Part shown: positions 8,073 to 16,359 of the stretch, one piece after another
Position numbering within the stretch: the stretch's first letter is position 1
Layout of the letters: each line of letters begins with the position of its first letter
Source of the DNA: Kitasatospora sp. NA04385
GTDB taxonomy: Bacteria > Actinomycetota > Actinomycetes > Streptomycetales > Streptomycetaceae
Assembly (NCBI RefSeq): GCF_013364235.1
Contig: NZ_CP054919.1
Location: 3,336,102 to 3,400,101 of the forward strand
Reading direction: 5' to 3'
DNA length: 64,000 nucleotides
The notes under the pieces: model-generated
Told to the model about the DNA's origin: nothing
The model's database searches: none
The model's input: only the letters and a program-made list of their open reading frames with translations
Position numbers and translations under genes: made by a program

Positions 8073-8938
8073 CCACCGGGGTGCTGGCGGCGGTGCTGGC
8101 CGCGCCGGTGGTGGCGCTGTGGAGCGCGCACCGGGGCGGCGGGGAGGACCACGCCTCGGCGGTGTCCTCGGTGCGGGTGGACCCGACGGCCGGGCCCGGG
8201 CAGCGCGTCCCGGTGCCGGAGCCGACGCCGGTGGCGGTGCTGCCGCCGGTCGCCCGGGTGGCGACGATGGAGCTGGCGGGCGTGGTGACCGCAGAAACGT
8301 CCCTGCCGAGCGTTCAGGGCGCGGCCGTGCCGGTGCCCTCGCACGGGGCCGCGCCGCTGTCCAGCCCCGCGCTGACCGCCGAGCCCGGCCCGCCGCCGTC
8401 CGCCACCGCGAGCCGGCTGACCGTGCAGGCCGGCGCGTACGGCAACCGGACCGTGCTGACGCTGACCAATTCCGGTGACGGGCCGCTGTCCTGGCACGCC
8501 GTGCTGGACGTGGACTGGCTGCGGCTGAGCCGGGACTCCGGCACCCTGGAGCCCGGCCAGCGGATCACCGTGACGGTCACGGTGGACGAGGCGCGCGCCC
8601 CGCGCTCGCGCTGGACGGCGCACCTGGCGCTGCCGCCGTCCAGTGCCGTGGTGACCCTGGAGGGCGGCACCGACCACCGCGGCGTGCCCACTCCGGACGG
8701 CCCGTCGCCCGACCCCTCGCCGACGCCCACGCCCTCGGCTTCGGCTTCGGCTTCGGCGAGCGCCTCCGACCCGGCCCCGGCGAGCCCCTCGCCGTCCGCC
8801 CCGTCCTCGCCGCCCGCCTCCTCCTCGCCGCCACCCGCCTCGCCGAGCCCGTCCCCGTCCGCCCCGTCCGGGTCTCCCGACTCCTCCGGCTCTCCCGGGT
8901 CCACCGGCCCGTCCGCGCCGGTGTCGCCGCCGCCCTGA
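8054..8938 (+). CDS. Transmembrane and BACON-like C-terminal half of the frameshifted protein
   Basis: The frame is shifted by -1 relative to 7170-8072 and gives VRQRVVTTGVLAAVLAAP, a basic stop-transfer flank plus one transmembrane helix. An extracellular region follows with a BACON-type beta-sandwich (about NRTVLTLTNSGDGPLSWHAV to the ITVTVTVDEAR region) and a long Ser/Pro/Ala tail. Tandem SAS units (GCTTCG repeats) at about 8735-8760 suggest slippage-prone coding. No ribosome-binding site supports independent translation from GTG 8054, so this is best read as the 3' part of the 7170 gene. It ends with a clean TGA at 8936-8938. Confidence 0.6.
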   Translation: MRQRVVTTGVLAAVLAAPVVALWSAHRGGGEDHASAVSSVRVDPTAGPGQRVPVPEPTPVAVLPPVARVATMELAGVVTAETSLPSVQGAAVPVPSHGAAPLSSPALTAEPGPPPSATASRLTVQAGAYGNRTVLTLTNSGDGPLSWHAVLDVDWLRLSRDSGTLEPGQRITVTVTVDEARAPRSRWTAHLALPPSSAVVTLEGGTDHRGVPTPDGPSPDPSPTPTPSASASASASASDPAPASPSPSAPSSPPASSSPPPASPSPSPSAPSGSPDSSGSPGSTGPSAPVSPPP

Positions 8939-9409
8939 CGGTCGGTCCGCCGCAGGGAGCTCGCCCGCCGGGCGGCGCTCACCGCGGGCCACGGCCTCCT
9001 CCCGCGAGGCGTCCAGGACGGGGTCGGCGGGAACGACTCCGTCCGGGCCGAGTGCCCGGGCCGACCCGGTGTGCCCGGCGAGCCGGACGAAGGAGGGCTG
9101 CGCCCCGGCGACGATCAACCGTCCGCCGCGGGCGCCCAGCTCGTCGCACCTGCTCCGCCGCAGCCCGACCGTGCCGGACGGCGGCACGTCGGGGACGGTG
9201 CGCACCACCGGCACCGGCCCGGCGGGCCCCTCGGGGAGCCCGGGGCCGACCGGGAACGCGGTGCGGTCGGGGCGCGGCGCGGGGCTGACGGCACCGGGAC
9301 CACCGCGATCACCGGCGGCGGGCCGACCGCGGTACCGACCGCCGGGCCCGGCGCCCGCCCGGTCGCGGCCCCCCGTCCGTCCGTCTCCCCCGTCCGTCCT
9401 TCTGCCGGG
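8939..9409 (-). pseudogene. Gene-poor 470-bp stretch with a possible STAS-domain relic on the minus strand
   Basis: No complete gene with a start and ribosome-binding site is visible. On the minus strand between about 9214 and 8950, one frame reads RCDELGARGGRLIVAGAQP, followed by FVRLAGHTG and GPDGVVPADPVLDAS. This resembles the second half of a STAS (anti-sigma-antagonist or SulP C-terminal) domain. The upstream half is missing and the frame runs on without a stop into the antisense of the neighbouring gene. I take it as a degraded remnant; composition-driven coincidence is possible. Confidence 0.3.
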
Positions 9410-10741
9410 TCAGCGCAGCCGGATGGCCGGGAGCCGGTAGCTGCCGTCGAGCACCGCGTCCTGCGGCTGGTACATCCGCACCATCGGCCGGAACCCGCCC
9501 TCGGGCGCGGGCAGCCAGTTCGCGAGCTCCTCGGGGTCGGTGGGCCGCCGGTGCTGGACGTACAGGGTCAGCGAGCCGTCCTCGCCGTGCACCAGGCCGG
9601 GGGTGCGGTCGCCGATCGAGTACCGGTCGATCTCGTTGCCGACCAGCAGGTAGTCCGGGGTGCCGTACATCGTCACCGACCAGAACGCGCCCACCGGCGG
9701 GGTCTGCTCGAAGCGCAGGGTGTACGCGTGGGCGCCGCTCAGCGGGACGCCGTCCGCGTCGTTGTAGGTGGTGGCGTACGCGGCCTCGTAGGCGTGGTTG
9801 CCCCACAGGCCGGCCCGGGCGGCGACCGCCCGGGTCAGGTAGGCGGCGCGGCGGTCGGCGATCCGCCACTGCGGCTCGTCCCGGGTGCCGGGGCCGAGGA
9901 AGTCCAGGTTGTAGTCGAACAGGTGCAGGTTGGCCGTCCACTCGCCGGTGGGGTCGCCGGCGCCGACGGTCGCCGCCTCCACCCGTTCCCGGCCCGCCGC
10001 CAGGCCCTTGGCCAGCGCCGCCGCCCACTCGGCGGGGCCGTCCAGGTACGGCGAGCGGCCCTGGTCGAGCAGGCCGATCGGGGCGAAGCGCTGCTGGAAG
10101 GCGACGTCGTCGGCGGCGGGCGGGAAGGCCGCCGCCCACCGCCGCAGCCGCTCCAGGAAGAGCAGTTCCGCCGGGACGCCGGCGTCCGGCTCCGGCAGCC
10201 CGGCCGGGGTGCCGCCGTCCGCGAGCGGGGTGAGCGTCAGCTGCCGCTGAAGGTCCCGGACCCGCGGCAGGTCGTCCGGCCCGGCGCAGTAGTTGCGCAC
10301 CGCGAGCACCGCCACCGCCGTCGGCGCGGTGATCACCGGCACGCCCTCCGGGGCGGTGCCCCGCCAGCCGGGCGGGGCGACCAGCCAGGACTGCTCGGCG
10401 GTGCCGGACGAACGGCGGCCCGCGTAGGCGAAGTTGTTCGTCCAGGCGTCGATGAACTGGAGCACGTCGTACGCGCCGCCGGTGTCCGGGACGTGCAGCA
10501 GCAGCGGGCCGGCGGACAGGTCCAGCGGGGCGACCGAGTACACCGTGTCGTTGTTCACCGACACGAACTCGGCGTGCTGGTCGGCGAGCCGGTCGGCGTG
10601 GCCGAAGGAGTTCCACTCCACGGCCGGGATCGACCCGATGCCCCGGCGGTGGATCGTGTCCACCGTGGTCAGGTTGGCGACCAGCGGGGAGCCGTACACG
10701 AAGGCCTCGGCGGCCAGCATCTCGGGCGTGGCGTCAGCCAT
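9410..10741 (-). CDS. DUF1254/DUF1214 domain protein (second of a tandem pair)
   Basis: A 443-aa protein of the DUF1254-DUF1214 family; biochemical function is not established. The N-terminal DUF1254 part holds AEAFVYGSPLVANLTT and the characteristic VNNDTVYSVAPLDLS (about 60-75) and DVLQFIDAWTNNFAYAG. The C-terminal DUF1214 part holds GNHAYEAAYAT and FWSVTMYGTPDYLLVGNEI, ending with NWLPAPEGGFRPMVRMYQP. No signal peptide is seen, although many relatives have one. It starts 27 bp after its paralogue on the same strand, so the two form an operon. A block of about 75 bp is almost identical to the paralogue. Confidence 0.85.
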   Translation of the reverse strand: MADATPEMLAAEAFVYGSPLVANLTTVDTIHRRGIGSIPAVEWNSFGHADRLADQHAEFVSVNNDTVYSVAPLDLSAGPLLLHVPDTGGAYDVLQFIDAWTNNFAYAGRRSSGTAEQSWLVAPPGWRGTAPEGVPVITAPTAVAVLAVRNYCAGPDDLPRVRDLQRQLTLTPLADGGTPAGLPEPDAGVPAELLFLERLRRWAAAFPPAADDVAFQQRFAPIGLLDQGRSPYLDGPAEWAAALAKGLAAGRERVEAATVGAGDPTGEWTANLHLFDYNLDFLGPGTRDEPQWRIADRRAAYLTRAVAARAGLWGNHAYEAAYATTYNDADGVPLSGAHAYTLRFEQTPPVGAFWSVTMYGTPDYLLVGNEIDRYSIGDRTPGLVHGEDGSLTLYVQHRRPTDPEELANWLPAPEGGFRPMVRMYQPQDAVLDGSYRLPAIRLR

Positions 10742-10768
10742 GCGAACGTCCTTGTCTGATCGGTGACT

Positions 10769-12067
10769 TCATCGGGGGGTCAGGTCGGGCAGCCGCCAGC
10801 TGCCGTCCAGCAGTTCGGGCCCGGGGCCGTAGGCGCGCACCGCGACGGAGTACGGGCCCTCGGGGGCGGGCAGCCAGTTCGCCGCCTCGGCCGGGTCGGT
10901 GGGGCGCCGGTGCTGGACGTACAGGGTCAGCGAGCCGTCCTCGCCGTGCACCAGGCCGGGGGTGCGGTCGCCGATCGCGCACCGGTCGGTCCCGTCGTCG
11001 GCCGGGAGCCGTTCCGGGAGCCGGTGCACCGACGCCGACCAGAAGAACCGGGCCGGCGGGAGCCGCCCGGGCGCGAAGCGCAGCACCGCGGGCTCCAGGC
11101 CGCCCGCCGTCCACGGCCGGCCGTCGCCGGACCAGACCTCCTCCGCGGGCAGGCCGTACAGGCCCGTGCGGGCGCCCAGCGCCCGGTTCAGGTGGTCGGT
11201 GCCGAGCTGCTCCCGGGTGCCGGACCTAACCGCGCCGGCGGTCGCCCCCTCGACGGCCCGGGCCAGCTCCGCCCGGGCGTCCGCGATGCCCGCCAGCATC
11301 GCCTCGCGCACCTCGGCGGGCAGCGCCGCCGGCTCGAAGTCGCCGCTGCCGACGCCCAGTTCGGTCAGCCGGCCGCGCAGGTCGGCGTCGGCGGGCAGGG
11401 CCGGGAAGAAGCCCAGCAGGAAGTCGAGCAGCGAGAAGAACTCCAGGGTGCCGAGCACCTCCTCGCCCCGCCACACCGGCCACACCGGCTCCCCGGCGAC
11501 CGGTCGGGGCGTGCCCAGGTGCTCGCTCAGCGGCTTGAGCAGGTACCCGGCCTGCACCCGCTCGACCTCCGGCGCGTCCCCCTCCCCCGCCGAGGCCGTC
11601 CGCCCGACGATGCCCACCAGGTTCCCGTCGGCCCGCAGCACCCCGTCGAAGCCCTCCGGCGGGTTCGCCCGGTGCCCGGGCCCGGCGATCAGGTAGCGGC
11701 CCGCGCCGTCCCCGGTGGTCCGCGAGCCGACGAAGCCGACATAGGCGGTGTCCAGGTCGTGCACCGGCAGCACGTGGTAGCGGCCGGTCGCCGGCTTCTC
11801 CAGCACCCACGGCTCGGCCCGCAGGTCCAGCCAGGCCCACGAGTGCGCGGTGTCGCGGTCGGGCGTCACCGCGTCGGTGCCGGCCGCGGCGGCGGGCTGC
11901 GGGTGGTGCCGGAACACGCCGAAGCCCCCGACGTACCGGGGGTCCGCGTCGTCGATCGCCTGCGGGTAGAGCATCCGGTAGTTCTCCAGCATCGGGTAGC
12001 CCCAGGTCCACGCCTGCGCCGCCGTCCGCCGCACCGCCGCCGGATCCGCACCGACCGGGTTCCCCAT
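10769..12067 (-). CDS. DUF1254/DUF1214 domain protein (first of a tandem pair)
   Basis: A 432-aa paralogue of the next gene. DUF1254-type features include AQAWTWGYPMLENYRMLYPQ, VTPDRDTAHSWAWLDLRAEP and YHVLPVHDLDTAYVGFVGSR. The C-terminal DUF1214 part has ARFFWSASVHRLPERLP, then GDRTPGLVHGEDGSLTLYVQ and NWLPAPEGPYSVAVRAYGP. The two proteins diverge widely outside the last 90 residues. ATG at 12067 is preferred over the in-frame GTG at 12076 because AGGAGG lies 9 nt upstream of the ATG. It is divergent from the SDR gene at 12267; the gap contains the palindrome TACCGGTA at 12111-12118. Confidence 0.83.
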   Translation of the reverse strand: MGNPVGADPAAVRRTAAQAWTWGYPMLENYRMLYPQAIDDADPRYVGGFGVFRHHPQPAAAAGTDAVTPDRDTAHSWAWLDLRAEPWVLEKPATGRYHVLPVHDLDTAYVGFVGSRTTGDGAGRYLIAGPGHRANPPEGFDGVLRADGNLVGIVGRTASAGEGDAPEVERVQAGYLLKPLSEHLGTPRPVAGEPVWPVWRGEEVLGTLEFFSLLDFLLGFFPALPADADLRGRLTELGVGSGDFEPAALPAEVREAMLAGIADARAELARAVEGATAGAVRSGTREQLGTDHLNRALGARTGLYGLPAEEVWSGDGRPWTAGGLEPAVLRFAPGRLPPARFFWSASVHRLPERLPADDGTDRCAIGDRTPGLVHGEDGSLTLYVQHRRPTDPAEAANWLPAPEGPYSVAVRAYGPGPELLDGSWRLPDLTPR

Positions 12068-12266
12068 CTCGCCCACCCTCCTACCCCCCGCGAAAGGGGC
12101 AATTCAGACATACCGGTACACCGGGATGCTATGTGCTGACCCCCCGATCGGCACTCCGGGCACCACCCCGCCGCGCGCCTGACCGACCGTCTGCTCCCGG
12201 CGTAACCGCTCCGCTCCCGGCGAACGCGGCGCATGGACCGCCGCCGCTCCGGAGACCCTGCGGGGC

Positions 12267-13268
12267 ATGGACATCCTTCTGCTCGGCGGCTCCAAGTTCC
12301 TCGGCCTCGCCTACGCCACCGAGGCGCTCGCCCGCGGCCACCGCGTCACCACCTTCAACCGCGGCGTCAGCCGCACCGACCCGCCCGGCGTCGAAGCCGT
12401 CCACGGCGACCGCGCGAACCCCGACGACCTGCGCCGCCTCGTCGAAGGACGGCACTGGGACGCCGTCGTCGACACCTCCGGCCAGCAGCCCCACGACGTC
12501 GCCACCGCCGCCCGGCTGCTCAGCGGCCGCGCCGGGCACTACGGCTTCGTCTCCTCCGTCCACGCCTTCGCCGACTGGCCCGCCCGCCCGGTCGACGCCG
12601 ACTCCCCCACCCTCGACTGCCCCGGCGACCTCCCGCCCGACCAGCCCTTCGCCAACGCGCTCAAGGCCGGGTGCGAACGCGCCCTGCGCGACCACTTCGA
12701 CGGACCCGCCGCGATCCTCAACTGCGGCCTGCTGATCGGCCCGCACGAACCCATCGGCCGGCTCCCCTGGTGGCTCGACCGGATCGCCCGCGGCGGCCGG
12801 GTGCTCGCCCCCGGCACCCCCGACCGCCCGCTCAGCCTGATCGACGCCCGCGACTTCGCCGCGTTCGGCCTCGACCTCGCGCAGCGGCGGGCCGCCGGAC
12901 GCTACCTCACCACCGCGCCGATCCGCTCGACGACCACGGGGGAGTTCCTCGACGCCTGCCGCACCGCGACCGGCTCCGACGCCGAACTCGTCTGGACGCC
13001 GGACGCCGACCTGCTCGCCGCCGGGGTCTCCCCCTGGGTGGAACTCCCGCTCTGGGCCCCCGCCGCCGACGGCTGGCACGGCACCTGGCGGGCCGACCCG
13101 GCGACCGCGCTCGCCGCGGGCCTGCGCGTGCGCCCGCTGCTCGACACCGTCACCGACACCTGGGCCTGGCTCGAAGCCGGCGGCCGCGCGGAGGTCGCCT
13201 ACCGGCAGCTGGACACGCCGCTGGGGATCGACCCGGCGAAGGAGCGGGAGATCCTCGCCGGGGCGTGA
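12267..13268 (+). CDS. NAD-dependent epimerase/dehydratase (extended SDR-like)
   Basis: A 333-aa Rossmann-fold protein. The N-terminal nucleotide-binding motif is GGSKFLG (residues 7-13), a variant of GGTGFIG, followed by FNRG and VEAVHGDRANP (acidic residue for the cofactor adenine). The usual YxxxK is not clear: the corresponding region reads FANALKAGCERAL, so catalysis may differ or be lost, as in atypical SDRs. The C-terminal third contains GEFLDACRTATGSDAELVW, typical of reductases related to the chloroplast stem-loop-binding group and to actinobacterial 'NAD-dependent epimerase' proteins. The ATG is preceded by only a weak SD. It converges on the polyprenyl synthase, with a repeat element between. 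Confidence 0.8.
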   Translation: MDILLLGGSKFLGLAYATEALARGHRVTTFNRGVSRTDPPGVEAVHGDRANPDDLRRLVEGRHWDAVVDTSGQQPHDVATAARLLSGRAGHYGFVSSVHAFADWPARPVDADSPTLDCPGDLPPDQPFANALKAGCERALRDHFDGPAAILNCGLLIGPHEPIGRLPWWLDRIARGGRVLAPGTPDRPLSLIDARDFAAFGLDLAQRRAAGRYLTTAPIRSTTTGEFLDACRTATGSDAELVWTPDADLLAAGVSPWVELPLWAPAADGWHGTWRADPATALAAGLRVRPLLDTVTDTWAWLEAGGRAEVAYRQLDTPLGIDPAKEREILAGA

Positions 13269-13273
13269 GCGTG

Positions 13274-13426
13274 CAGGGGCTCGGGGAACGGCGAGTCCGT
13301 GCTGCTGACGGCCGGAGCCCATCGGAGGTCCGTGCTGCCGCGTCGCAGTATCAGAACCGGAAGCCGATGCGTGCTCCGGCGGTGAACCGTCAGCAGCCCC
13401 GAGTTCGCCGTTCCCCGAGCCCCCGG
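13274..13426 (-). repeat. Intergenic repeat element, reverse orientation (copy B)
   Basis: About 153 bp bounded by CAGGGGCTCGGGGAACGGCG (13274-13293) and the inverted CGCCGTTCCCCGAGCCCC end (13408-13425). Its reverse complement aligns with the copies at 18031 and 49253, including GCATCGGCTTC, the CAGCAGCACGGAC sub-repeats and GATGGGCTCCGGCC. It fills the whole gap between two convergent genes, so a transcript from either side would read through it. Confidence 0.8.
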
Positions 13427-13428
13427 GT

Positions 13429-14517
13429 TCAGTAGGTGCGGCGGGTGACGAGTTCGGCGAGGGCCAGGAGGTCGTCGGCGCGGGCGGGGTCGGGGACGGC
13501 GGCGGCGAGGTGGGCGATGGCGGCGGCCATCCGGTCGCAGCTCTCGGTCTGGGCCCAGTTGCGGCCGCCCGCCCGGTCCACCGCGTCGGCGGCGGCGGCG
13601 AGTTCGGCGGGGCTGAGCGGGCGGCCGGTGGCGTAGAGCGCGGCGAGCTCCGCACCGGCCGGGGTGCCGGAGGAGAGGGCGTGGACCACCGGGAGGGACT
13701 TCTTGCGGGCGGCGAGGTCGGCGCCCACCGGCTTGCCGGTGACCGCCGGGTCGCCCCAGATGCCGATCAGGTCGTCGATCAGCTGGAAGGCGAGCCCGAT
13801 CTCGCGGCCGAAGGCGTCCATCGCGTCGGCGGTCTCCGCGTCCGCCCCCGCGTACAGTGCGCCGAGCGCGCACGCGCAGCCGAGCAGGGCGCCGGTCTTG
13901 CCCTCGGCCATGGCGAGGCACTCGGCGAGCGTGACGTCGGTGCGCTGCTCGAAGGAGCAGTCGGCCTGCTGGCCCGCGCAGAGCTCGACCACGCAGTCGG
14001 CGAGGCGGCGGACGGACGCCGAGGCCGCCGGGTGCGGGTCCTCGGCGAGCACCCGCAGGGCGAGGGAGTGCATGGCGTCCCCCGCCAGGATCGCGCCGGT
14101 GGTGCCGAACACCCGCCAGGCGGTGGGGCGGTGGCGGCGGGTGTGGTCGCGGTCGAGGACGTCGTCGTGCAGCAGGGTGAAGTTGTGCACCAGCTCGACG
14201 GCGGCCGCGGCACGGACCGCGTCCTGCGGGCGGCCGCCGACGGCGGTGGTGGCGGCGAGCACCAGCGCCGGGCGGATCGACTTGCCGGCGCCGACCGCGC
14301 TGGGGGCGCCGTCGGCCTCCAGCCAGCCCAGGTGGTAGCCGGCGACCAGGCGCATCGAGTCGGGGAGGGTGTCGACGGCGGCGCGCAGCGCGGGGTCGAC
14401 GGTGGTGCGGGCCCGGGAGAGCAGGGCCATCGCCTCGGCGGTGTCGCGCCCCCCGTCGACGGCCGGGGCCGCCGCCCGCTCGCCGTGCTGGTCGCGTTCG
14501 GGCACGGTGATGGCCAT
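13429..14517 (-). CDS. Polyprenyl diphosphate synthase, probable encapsulin cargo
   Basis: Trans-isoprenyl diphosphate synthase (362 aa) that condenses isopentenyl diphosphate with an allylic diphosphate; chain length is not predictable by eye. The first aspartate-rich motif is DDVLD (118-122, in LLHDDVLDRDHTRR) and the second is IDDLIG (about 230), a DDxxG variant. The conserved GKSIRP (78-83) and GKTGALLG are also present. The N-terminus has a 35-40 residue polar, disordered-looking extension (MAITVPERDQHGERAAAPAV...) that is not part of the fold. Such extensions direct cargo into family 2 encapsulins. The gene follows the encapsulin shell gene on the same strand after 111 bp containing a hairpin and an inverted repeat. 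Confidence 0.9.
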   Translation of the reverse strand: MAITVPERDQHGERAAAPAVDGGRDTAEAMALLSRARTTVDPALRAAVDTLPDSMRLVAGYHLGWLEADGAPSAVGAGKSIRPALVLAATTAVGGRPQDAVRAAAAVELVHNFTLLHDDVLDRDHTRRHRPTAWRVFGTTGAILAGDAMHSLALRVLAEDPHPAASASVRRLADCVVELCAGQQADCSFEQRTDVTLAECLAMAEGKTGALLGCACALGALYAGADAETADAMDAFGREIGLAFQLIDDLIGIWGDPAVTGKPVGADLAARKKSLPVVHALSSGTPAGAELAALYATGRPLSPAELAAAADAVDRAGGRNWAQTESCDRMAAAIAHLAAAVPDPARADDLLALAELVTRRTY

Positions 14518-14570
14518 GGTGAAGTCCTCCCCCTCGGCCGGCCCCGGCTGCGGGGCGGCGGGAATGCTTG

Positions 14571-14585
14571 CTGACGGACCGTCAG
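14571..14585. promoter_or_regulatory. Inverted repeat CTGACGG-A-CCGTCAG upstream of the polyprenyl synthase
   Basis: Two perfect 7-bp arms flank a single A, 54 bp before the ATG of the prenyl synthase. A related sequence, CTGACGTCCGTTCAG, lies upstream of the encapsulin gene at 16083-16097 (11 of 15 positions shared), suggesting one regulator for both. Confidence 0.4.
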
Positions 14586-14595
14586 GCGGTGGAAC

Positions 14596-14623
14596 GGGCG
14601 GGCCCAGGACGGTGGGCCCGCCC
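14596..14623 (-). terminator. Hairpin after the encapsulin gene
   Basis: GGGCGGGCCCA (14596-14606) pairs with TGGGCCCGCCC (14613-14623), an 11-bp stem with a 6-nt loop, directly after the encapsulin stop codon. It could attenuate transcription into the cargo gene and help set shell excess over cargo. Confidence 0.55.
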
Positions 14624-14628
14624 GGTGG

Positions 14629-16035
14629 TCAGTGCTGCCAGTGGGCGACGTTCACGTTCTCCAGCACGCCGATGGCGTCGGGGACGAGGATCGCCGCCGA
14701 GTAGTAGGCGCTGACCAGGTAGGAGATGACCGCCTTCTCGTCGATGCCCATGAAGCGGACGTTCAGGCCCGGCTCGACCTCGTCCGGCAGCGCGCCGGGG
14801 CGCAGGCCGATCACGCCCTGGTTGTCCTCGCCGACGCGCATCGCCAGGATCGAGGTGGTGCCGTCGACCACCGGGATCTTGTTGCAGGTGAGGATCGGGA
14901 CGCCGCGCCAGCTGGGCACCGTCCGCCCCTCGAACCGGATCGCCTCCGGGTACAGGCCGCGGCTGTTGCACTCCCGGCCGAAGGCGGCGATCGCCTTGGG
15001 GTGGGCCAGGTAGAACTTGGTGCTGCGGCGGCGGCAGAGCAGTTCGTCCAGGTCGTCCGGGGTGGGCGGGCCGGAGTGGGTCTGGATCCGCTGGCCGTAC
15101 TCGGCGTTGGCCAGCAGGCCGAACTCCGGGTTGTTGACCAGCTCGTGCTCCTGCCGCTCGCGCAGCGCCTCGACGGTCAGCTTGAGCTGGTGCTCGGTCT
15201 GGTCCATCGGCTTGTTGTAGAGGTCGGCGACCCGGCTGTGCACCCGCAGCACCGTCTGGGCGACGCTCAACTCGTACTCGCGCGGCGCGAGTTCGTAGTC
15301 CACGAAGGCCGTCGGCAGGACGGGCTCGCCCTCGTGGCCGGCCGACATGCCGATCGCGGCCTCGCCCTTGTGGGTCTGCGGGAGCTGCGAGTCGGCGATG
15401 AAGGCGAGGATCTGGTCGCGCAGCGCCTCGGAGCGGTCGGCGAGCTCCTGGAAGGCGGGCCAGGCGAGCACCATCACGGTGCCGGCGGTGGCGGCCTTGA
15501 CGCTGTAGGGCCAGCGGCGGTCGGCGACGGTGAGCGCCTCGTCGCCGATGTGGTCGCCGTCCGCGAAGGTGCCCAGGACCGTCGGGTCGCCGTACTTGCC
15601 GGTGCCGACCTTGTCGACCTTGCCGTGCGCGACCAGGTAGACCTCGTCGATCTCGCGGCCCTGCTCGATCAGCACCTCGCCGGCCGCGAAGTCCCGCTGG
15701 ACGAAGCGGCCGGCCAGCTCGGCCAGCAGCGCGTCGTCCTCGAAACCGCGCAGCACCGGGACCTCGCGCAGCGTCGGCGGGACGACCGCGACCTCCCGGC
15801 CGGTCCGGACGAAGCCCACCCGGCCGCGGCCGACCGCGTACGACAGCCGCCGGTTGACCCGGTAGGTGCCGCCGGAGACCTCGACCCAGGGCAGCGCGCG
15901 GAGCAGCCAGCGGTTGCTGATCTCCTGCATCTGCGGGGCCGACTTGGTGGTCGACGCGAGGTTCTTGGCGGCCGCCACCGAGAGGCTGCTCCGCGGCCTC
16001 GTCTGGGGAATTCCGGCGGTGGTTTCGGTCGTCAT
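14629..16035 (-). CDS. Family 2B encapsulin shell protein with inserted cyclic-nucleotide-binding-like domain
   Basis: Self-assembling HK97-fold nanocompartment shell protein (468 aa). The N-arm and first shell segment (residues 1-90: [20 protein letters not shown], then [20 protein letters not shown]) precede an inserted cNMP-binding-like domain (about 90-215: [37 protein letters not shown]). The HK97 core resumes with [27 protein letters not shown] and the conserved [13 protein letters not shown] (about 390-402), [14 protein letters not shown] and the C-terminal [11 protein letters not shown]. In the phosphate-binding cassette the usual GExAL is GDEAL and the usual RxAT arginine context is changed to DRRWPYSV, so ligand binding may be altered or absent. 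ATG at 16035 is the conserved start. The next gene is the likely cargo. Confidence 0.92.
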   Translation of the reverse strand: MTTETTAGIPQTRPRSSLSVAAAKNLASTTKSAPQMQEISNRWLLRALPWVEVSGGTYRVNRRLSYAVGRGRVGFVRTGREVAVVPPTLREVPVLRGFEDDALLAELAGRFVQRDFAAGEVLIEQGREIDEVYLVAHGKVDKVGTGKYGDPTVLGTFADGDHIGDEALTVADRRWPYSVKAATAGTVMVLAWPAFQELADRSEALRDQILAFIADSQLPQTHKGEAAIGMSAGHEGEPVLPTAFVDYELAPREYELSVAQTVLRVHSRVADLYNKPMDQTEHQLKLTVEALRERQEHELVNNPEFGLLANAEYGQRIQTHSGPPTPDDLDELLCRRRSTKFYLAHPKAIAAFGRECNSRGLYPEAIRFEGRTVPSWRGVPILTCNKIPVVDGTTSILAMRVGEDNQGVIGLRPGALPDEVEPGLNVRFMGIDEKAVISYLVSAYYSAAILVPDAIGVLENVNVAHWQH

Positions 16036-16359
16036 TTCCGAGGGGCCCCTGATCGTGTCGACGGCACGTTGCGGCAACCATGCTGACGTCCGTTCAGGTG
16101 AGGCGGCAATCACTCGTGGGGGTGATTCGGGCGCATGGACGCAATAGTGCGACCAGCGCACCGGGGCGCCCGGGCGGGGTGTGCGGACCCCGCCTCCCGG
16201 GCCCCCGTTCCAGGCGTCCGCGCTGCTCACCGCCCCCCTGTTCGAACCGCGGCGGAACAGCGCTAAGGTGGCCCCCTCACCGCGTGGTGACCGCCGCCAC
16301 AGGGCAGGCGAACCGGTCGGTGACCTCCCATCGGCACGCCCTTCTCCAGGGAGACCTTC
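16036..16359. promoter_or_regulatory. Divergent promoter region between encapsulin and ATP-grasp genes
   Basis: A 324-bp gap with no credible gene. It contains the imperfect inverted repeat CTGACGTCCGTTCAG (16083-16097), similar to the one before the encapsulin cargo gene. AGGGAGA lies 7-13 nt before the GTG of the ATP-grasp gene. I see no consensus -10/-35 pair I would defend. Confidence 0.4.

Noticed and set aside
8735..8760. Short GCTTCG tandem repeat
   Set aside because: In-frame Ser/Ala low-complexity coding in the BACON-protein tail; not a separate element.
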